From positions 1 to 9,451 of the forward strand of contig CAMBDR010000104.1 in the NCBI GenBank assembly GCA_945864765.1: a stretch of DNA of 9,451 bases. The letters run 5' to 3'. Under the pieces are notes generated by a model. The model did not search any database and had not been told where the DNA came from. It saw only the letters and a program-made list of their open reading frames with translations. Source of the stretch: Janthinobacterium lividum. GTDB taxonomy: Bacteria > Pseudomonadota > Gammaproteobacteria > Burkholderiales > Burkholderiaceae_D. This document shows, piece after piece, positions 6,089 to 9,451 of this stretch (position 1 is the stretch's first letter; every line of letters begins with the position of its first letter). The translations under genes were made by a program, and so were the position numbers.

Positions 6089-7507
6089 CTAAGCACGGCA
6101 ACGCTTAAAACGCCAGCGCTCATAGTCCGAAAACTTTAAGCGAAAACGCGCCACATTGCCCTCGTATAAAAAATCGAGGTCATTATGAATCGAATCAACA
6201 AATGCCTGCCGTTCGATGTCGGACATTTCGGCTGGTACGAATTGCAAAATATCCTGATCTGTGCCCGGCAAGTCGGTACACACAATTTGCTGCGCCGCAT
6301 GAATCAGCGCATTGCGATACTTAAGCCGGAAGGCATCTGGCTCCCCCAAGGTTTGCCGAATCGCCAAATAGCGCTGGCAAGAACGCTCATACGCCCAGAC
6401 AAACACATCGGCCAGCATGTCAGTGCGATTCAATTCATACACCCCCAAAATGGCTTCGACATAAGCACGCTCCGGCACATCCACAAACGATAATGGGCAA
6501 AGGTTTTGGCGCACCAGTGGAATATTCGCCGCCAGCCGTGCCACGCGCTTATTCACGTCCTCAAACGGTTGTAGATAGGGCAAATGCACCATGGCAAAAA
6601 AAGCTTGCTCAAACGGGTCGGCAATTTGCCGGATCTTTTCCAGCAAACGATCAAATGCTGCATGCACCAAAGGGGGGAAAGCCAGTGGCAAATACACTGA
6701 AGCACCAATTTCCACCGGGCACATGCGCAAGCGTCCACTGGCACGCGGATCAGGCATCAGGTTGTCCGACAAGAGCGCATGCAAATTAAGTAAAGTAAAG
6801 CGATTAAAATCGACTTCTGCGGCATTTTCTACCAGCATTTCAATCGCGGCTTTGTGATTTAAGATCATTTGCGTTTCTTCGGCATTCTTGCCCACGGCCA
6901 CCTGTCCGTATTCGAGCAAACGCATGGTATCGAGATGGCTATAGGTATTGCCTTCAAGACGCGACGAAGCCCATGACAAATCGATCAGCAAGCGACCCAG
7001 AATACCTCGCGCATGTGTGCCCGCAGGGCGCACCGGGCCGGGTGTTTGCCCGAGTTGATGCAAGCGCGCAAGCTGCTCGGGCGAGAGGTAAAAATCTTGG
7101 TTGGGGCGATAGTTATCAAGAAATTCGTTCTGATACCCTACGGGCTTGCGACTTTGCAAGGGTTGCCGCACCAGGTCGCGCACTTCCCAGGCATTACCGG
7201 ACAAAGCAATATACGGTTCGCGCTCTTGCTCGATCAGGATGGGGCTGACAGTATGACGGGGATATTCCAACAAAGCCCATTGATCGACTGCCAACTGATA
7301 CACGGTGGCGCGCCCTGTTCCCGACACCACAATTCGTTTTTGTTCTAACAAAGTATCCAACCGCCGCCGTAAGGTGCGGCGCGCAATCGCCTTTGCGCTT
7401 GCCGCCAATTGCATTTCGAGCGCGCCCATGCCGATACCTGCGCGATGGGCTGCAATCATTTGAAAGATTGCACCCAGTTCGGCATCAATATGCGTTTTTG
7501 GGTTCAT
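6089..7507 (-). CDS. Winged-helix/Fic-fold protein with a divergent Fic core motif
   Basis: This 472-residue protein has a likely N-terminal winged helix-turn-helix (about residues 8-75), containing the basic segment IARRTLRRRLDTLLEQKRI, followed by a Fic domain. The inhibitory helix motif [S/T]xxxE[G/N] is present as S181-x3-E185-G186 (SSRLEGNTY), placing it with Fic proteins whose inhibitory helix precedes the core. The core HPFxxGNGRxxR reads QPFEDVNKRVAR at 313-324: the catalytic His is Gln and the second loop Gly is Lys, as in the ANKR of the kinase Doc. AMP transfer of the usual kind therefore seems unlikely, though the phosphate-binding R321 and R324 remain. About 150 further residues follow the core; I do not recognise them. 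It starts at ATG 7507 with AGGAGG four bases upstream and ends 22 bases from the convergent cobA. The target is unknown. Confidence 0.88.
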   Translation of the reverse strand: MNPKTHIDAELGAIFQMIAAHRAGIGMGALEMQLAASAKAIARRTLRRRLDTLLEQKRIVVSGTGRATVYQLAVDQWALLEYPRHTVSPILIEQEREPYIALSGNAWEVRDLVRQPLQSRKPVGYQNEFLDNYRPNQDFYLSPEQLARLHQLGQTPGPVRPAGTHARGILGRLLIDLSWASSRLEGNTYSHLDTMRLLEYGQVAVGKNAEETQMILNHKAAIEMLVENAAEVDFNRFTLLNLHALLSDNLMPDPRASGRLRMCPVEIGASVYLPLAFPPLVHAAFDRLLEKIRQIADPFEQAFFAMVHLPYLQPFEDVNKRVARLAANIPLVRQNLCPLSFVDVPERAYVEAILGVYELNRTDMLADVFVWAYERSCQRYLAIRQTLGEPDAFRLKYRNALIHAAQQIVCTDLPGTDQDILQFVPAEMSDIERQAFVDSIHNDLDFLYEGNVARFRLKFSDYERWRFKRCRA

Positions 7508-7511
7508 GATG

Positions 7512-7517
7512 CCTCCT
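7512..7517 (-). promoter_or_regulatory. Strong ribosome binding site of the Fic-family gene
   Basis: Read on the - strand this is AGGAGG, separated from ATG 7507-7505 by four bases (CATC). It is one of the best Shine-Dalgarno sequences in the window and supports this start. Confidence 0.85.
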
Positions 7518-7525
7518 CAATAATC

Positions 7526-7683
7526 TGGCGCGAAATTATTAAAAACTGCGCCATAGTGAATATTTGCGGTGAAATTATCTCGCCGCGCCATTTTTTCAAA
7601 ATTTTAGCACAATTTATTCAGATTATGGCCCGAATTATGAATTTTTTTGGCACGAAAATAATATGAAGTGGCACGCAAAATTT
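7526..7683 (+). repeat. Phased array of TGGCRCGAAAWTAT-like elements between the fic-like gene and alaC
   Basis: Related 15-base elements lie on the + strand at 7526 (TGGCGCGAAATTATT), 7565 (TGCGGTGAAATTATC), 7626 (TGGCCCGAATTATGA), 7648 (TGGCACGAAAATAAT) and 7669 (TGGCACGCAAAATTT), with a weak one at 7605 (TAGCACAATTTATTC). Start-to-start steps including the weak copy are 39, 40, 21, 22 and 21 bases, close to two or four helical turns. Inverted TGGCGC half-sites lie on the - strand at 7548-7553 and 7585-7590. Another inverted copy, GGTGAAATTGAAATTAT, reads from 7705 to 7689. The layout suggests sites for a cooperatively binding regulator, possibly the Fic protein's own winged helix; that link is inference. 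Confidence 0.55.
7574..7579 (-). promoter_or_regulatory. Possible -10 element for the Fic-family gene
   Basis: Read on the - strand this is GATAAT. The best nearby -35-like hexamer, TTGAAA (7599-7594), leaves a spacer of only 14 bases, so the promoter call is weak. The hexamer lies within the array element at 7565-7579, which would suit repression if a regulator binds there. Confidence 0.25.
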
Positions 7684-7688
7684 TTTGC
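7675..7688. repeat. Short perfect inverted repeat upstream of alaC
   Basis: GCAAAA at 7675-7680 and TTTTGC at 7683-7688 form a perfect 6-base palindrome around TT. It overlaps the last element of the phased array and lies just ahead of the predicted alaC promoter. Confidence 0.5.
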
Positions 7689-7705
7689 ATAATTTCAATT
7701 TCACC

Positions 7706-7736
7706 TTGCGTTGCAACAAAAAACGCATGCTATGAT
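7706..7736 (+). promoter_or_regulatory. Candidate sigma-70-type promoter of alaC
   Basis: TATGAT at 7731-7736 is a good -10. The best -35 is TTGCGT at 7706-7711 with a 19-base spacer, longer than ideal; TTGCAA at 7711-7716 would leave only 14. Transcription would begin near 7743, about 60 bases before the ATG. Confidence 0.45.
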
Positions 7737-7741
7737 AGCCA

Positions 7742-7781
7742 CCGGAATCAAACGATTCCAACGTCGCTCGGACGGTTCCGG
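7742..7781 (+). promoter_or_regulatory. alaC leader with competing hairpins
   Basis: GGAATC at 7744-7749 pairs perfectly with GATTCC at 7754-7759 over a 4-base loop, and CGGA at 7769-7772 with TCCG at 7777-7780. Alternatively CCGGAA at 7742-7747 pairs with TTCCGG at 7776-7781. The two states exclude each other. Whether this matters for expression is unknown. Confidence 0.35.
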
Positions 7782-7804
7782 GCGCTTACGTGAAAGAACA
7801 CACC

Positions 7805-9013
7805 ATGAGCCAAGACTCTCCTGCGCGCAGCTTTGCGCGCATCAATCGCCTTCCCCCTTACGTTTTTAACATTACCGCCGAACTCAAAATGGCAGCGCGT
7901 CGGCGCGGTGAAGATATTATCGATATGTCGATGGGCAACCCGGATGGCGCGACACCTGCGCACATTGTTGAAAAACTGGTGGAAGTGGCCAAACGGCCTG
8001 ATACGCATGGCTACTCCGCCTCCAAAGGCATTCCCCGCTTGCGGCGCGCCATTACGCATTGGTACAAAACCCGCTACCAGGTTGATTTTGACCCCGATAG
8101 CGAAGCCATCGTCACCATCGGCTCCAAAGAAGGCTTGGCGCACCTGATGTTGGCCACCCTGGATCGGGGTGATACCGTACTGGTGCCCAACCCGAGTTAC
8201 CCAATCCACATCTATGGCGCGGTGATTGCGGGGGCGGATATCCGCTCGATTCAAATGGCCCCTGGTGTCGATTTTTTTGTCGAACTCGAACGCGCCATCC
8301 GCGAAAGCTACCCAAAGCCGAAAATGATGATTTTTGGCTTCCCTTCCAACCCCACGGCGCAATGCGTCGAACTGGAGTTTTTTGAGCGCGTGATCAAGCT
8401 GGCCAAGGAACATCATATTTTGGTGGTGCATGATTTGGCCTATGCCGATATCGTGTTCGATGGCTGGAAGGCACCATCGATCATGCAGGTTCCTGGCGCG
8501 CGTGAGGTGGCGGTGGAATTTTTCACCCTCTCCAAAAGCTACAATATGGCGGGTTGGCGCATCGGTTTTATGGTGGGCAACAAAGAACTGGTAGCAGCCC
8601 TGGCGCGCATTAAAAGCTATCACGATTATGGCAGCTTTACGCCCGTGCAAGTGGCCGCGATTGCCGCACTCGAAGGCGACCAAACCTGCGTGCGGGAAAT
8701 TTGCGCCAGCTACCAAAAGCGGCGTGACGTTTTGGTCAAGGGCTTGCATGAAGCGGGCTGGATGGTCGATATCCCCAAAGCCTCGATGTATATTTGGGCG
8801 CGCATTCCCGAAGCGTATCGCCAGCTGGGATCACTGGAGTTTGCCAAGCAATTACTCGCACGCGCCAAGGTCTGCGTATCACCAGGTATTGGTTTTGGCG
8901 AATATGGCGACGACTATGTGCGCTTTGCCCTGATTGAAAACGAAGCCCGCATTCGGCAGGCGGTTCGTGGCATCAAAGCCATGTTAAAGGAAGATCAAAC
9001 CCAACATCCCTAA
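7805..9013 (+). CDS. alaC: Alanine/pyruvate aminotransferase, AlaC type (PLP-dependent class I/II)
   Basis: The enzyme transfers an amino group between glutamate and pyruvate, making alanine in the cytoplasm. This 402-residue protein resembles E. coli AlaC as I recall it through its whole length, including [51 protein letters not shown] and [20 protein letters not shown]-contact residues of fold type I are visible: N182 in SNPTA, D210 and Y213 in HDLAYAD, the Schiff-base lysine K244 in [12 protein letters not shown]252, and the substrate carboxylate arginine R373 in [10 protein letters not shown] start at ATG 7805 ([10 protein letters not shown]) because it aligns with the usual N terminus; GTG 7790 would add five residues (MKEHT) without a better ribosome site. 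No strong Shine-Dalgarno is seen. It is transcribed divergently from the Fic-family gene. Homoserine biosynthesis genes often follow such genes but are not seen here. Confidence 0.93.
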   Translation: MSQDSPARSFARINRLPPYVFNITAELKMAARRRGEDIIDMSMGNPDGATPAHIVEKLVEVAKRPDTHGYSASKGIPRLRRAITHWYKTRYQVDFDPDSEAIVTIGSKEGLAHLMLATLDRGDTVLVPNPSYPIHIYGAVIAGADIRSIQMAPGVDFFVELERAIRESYPKPKMMIFGFPSNPTAQCVELEFFERVIKLAKEHHILVVHDLAYADIVFDGWKAPSIMQVPGAREVAVEFFTLSKSYNMAGWRIGFMVGNKELVAALARIKSYHDYGSFTPVQVAAIAALEGDQTCVREICASYQKRRDVLVKGLHEAGWMVDIPKASMYIWARIPEAYRQLGSLEFAKQLLARAKVCVSPGIGFGEYGDDYVRFALIENEARIRQAVRGIKAMLKEDQTQHP

Positions 9014-9044
9014 GTTCTGGATATCTCCCAATTAATACGTGTTT

Positions 9045-9072
9045 CGCCCTTGCTGCCGTTTTGGCAAGGGCG
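9045..9072. terminator. GC-rich stem-loop downstream of alaC, possible atypical terminator
   Basis: CGCCCTTGC at 9045-9053 pairs perfectly with GCAAGGGCG at 9064-9072 around a 10-base loop, 31 bases after the alaC stop. Neither strand has a T-run after the stem, so it does not fit a standard intrinsic terminator; it may instead protect the 3' end or terminate inefficiently. Confidence 0.45.
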
Positions 9073-9114
9073 GTGCCAGAAGGCCACACAATTGCGCTCA
9101 GGAATGACAAACAT

Positions 9115-9143
9115 TTGACAGCGGGAATATCCCGGCCTACACT
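9115..9143 (+). promoter_or_regulatory. Sigma-70-type promoter of the DUF4189-like gene
   Basis: TTGACA at 9115-9120 is a perfect -35, followed after 17 bases by TACACT at 9138-9143. This is the best promoter match in the window. Transcription would start near 9150, giving a leader of about 65 bases before ATG 9216. Confidence 0.75.
9122..9134. promoter_or_regulatory. Palindrome in the promoter spacer, possible operator
   Basis: CGGGAATATCCCG has perfect 5-base arms (CGGGA/TCCCG) around ATA. It sits entirely between the -35 and -10, where a bound protein would block or remodel RNA polymerase binding. The regulator is not identifiable. Confidence 0.4.
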
Positions 9144-9203
9144 GGCTTAACATTTCGTTACACCATGTCATGCTGCAACCTCACAACCACATCGCAATGA
9201 TGC

Positions 9204-9210
9204 AAAGGAG
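9204..9210 (+). promoter_or_regulatory. Ribosome binding site of the DUF4189-like gene
   Basis: AAAGGAG lies five bases before ATG 9216, which is ideal spacing and fixes the start of a gene that is otherwise seen only in part. Confidence 0.85.
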
Positions 9211-9215
9211 ATATC

Positions 9216-9451
9216 ATGAACAAACATGCACTATTATCTTCCACTTTTTTCGCCGCCAGTCTTATCTTTGGCAATAGCGCTTTCGCCATCGGTGCCGTTG
9301 CCGTAGACGTTTCGGTTCAAACCACCGAACCAGCCTATGGCTATTCGATTGGCTACACTACCCAAGCGGAGGCAGAACGTGCGGCACTGGGCTATTGCCG
9401 CGAAAACGCCAATAATTGCAAAGTCATTTTTTGGTTCCGAACCTGCGGTGC
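9216..9451 (+). CDS. Small secreted DUF4189-like protein, 3' end outside the window
   Basis: Seventy-eight complete codons are visible before the window ends. The first 24 residues form a clear Sec signal peptide: a Lys at position 3, a hydrophobic core (ALLSSTFFAASLIFG) and a likely signal peptidase I site after AFA (22-24). The mature part has G42-Y43-S44, an Ala-rich helix TQAEAERAALGYC with C61, then C68, and the segment IFWFRTCGA with C77. This spacing of cysteines with small residues is what I associate with DUF4189, a family of small exported proteins of unknown function whose cysteines probably form disulfides in the periplasm. Family assignment from a partial chain is moderate; export is well supported. 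It has its own strong promoter and ribosome site, so it is probably independent of alaC. Confidence 0.75.
   Translation, partial: MNKHALLSSTFFAASLIFGNSAFAIGAVAVDVSVQTTEPAYGYSIGYTTQAEAERAALGYCRENANNCKVIFWFRTCG

Noticed and set aside
5400..6101. A 233-codon open frame on the - strand opposite cobA.
   Set aside because: The cobA frame carries all SUMT motifs; the antisense product is rich in Cys, Ser and Arg without domain resemblance and overlaps the end of the Fic-family gene.
7790..7804. GTG start at 7790 for alaC.
   Set aside because: It would add only MKEHT; ATG 7805 matches the usual N terminus of AlaC and no better ribosome site favours the GTG.
7732..7804. Short leader peptide beginning at ATG 7732 upstream of alaC.
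   Set aside because: The ATG lies inside the predicted -10 element and has no ribosome site, so it would not be in the transcript.
7508..7804. Mobile-element boundary or attachment site around the Fic-family gene.
   Set aside because: I found no transposase, no tRNA and no matching direct repeats at the two ends of the gene; the repeats present look like regulatory sites.
7748..8749. A 333-codon open frame on the - strand opposite alaC.
   Set aside because: It lies wholly antisense to an unambiguous aminotransferase, has no recognisable motif and no ribosome site. Long antisense frames are common opposite such codon usage.

Overview
The window reads as ordinary chromosomal DNA of a Gram-negative bacterium, most likely a betaproteobacterium of the order Burkholderiales. 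This rests on the gene order sulfite reductase - DUF934 - cysH - cysD - cysN - cobA, a 4Fe-4S type CysH, a CysN without a fused APS kinase, and an AlaC-like aminotransferase that resembles the enterobacterial protein along its whole length. An Oxalobacteraceae-like genome of moderate GC content is my best guess. It is an inference from recalled protein similarity, not a measurement.

Bases 1-5074 hold a tightly packed + strand assimilatory sulfate reduction operon that is already running at the left edge. It contains the siroheme/4Fe-4S sulfite reductase cysI (5' end missing), a DUF934 gene, cysH, cysD and cysN. Most junctions overlap by 1 to 14 bases. CysD and CysN activate sulfate to APS. 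CysH carries the four iron-sulfur cysteines of enzymes that reduce APS directly, and no APS kinase is present. CysI reduces the resulting sulfite to sulfide. After a 164-base leader rich in alternative base pairing comes cobA (5239-6066), a single-domain uroporphyrinogen-III methyltransferase that starts the synthesis of the siroheme CysI needs. Together they form a sulfate-to-sulfide module plus its cofactor gene.

On the - strand, 6089-7507 encodes a winged-helix/Fic protein. Its inhibitory helix motif is intact, but its Fic core reads QPFEDVNKR where the canonical form is HPFxxGNGR. It converges on cobA. The AT-rich region between it and the next gene (7508-7804, the longest gap in the window) holds a set of related TGGCRCGAAAWTAT-like elements spaced by about 20-22 bases or multiples of that, plus inverted copies. 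I regard this phased array as the most interesting unexplained feature. I see no gene longer than 300 bases missed anywhere.

Bases 7805-9013 (+) encode an AlaC-type alanine/pyruvate aminotransferase, preceded by a possible promoter and a leader with two competing hairpins. A 9-base-pair stem lies downstream. A well-formed sigma-70-type promoter (TTGACA, 17 bases, TACACT) with a palindrome in its spacer then drives a small secreted DUF4189-like protein that is cut by the right edge of the window.
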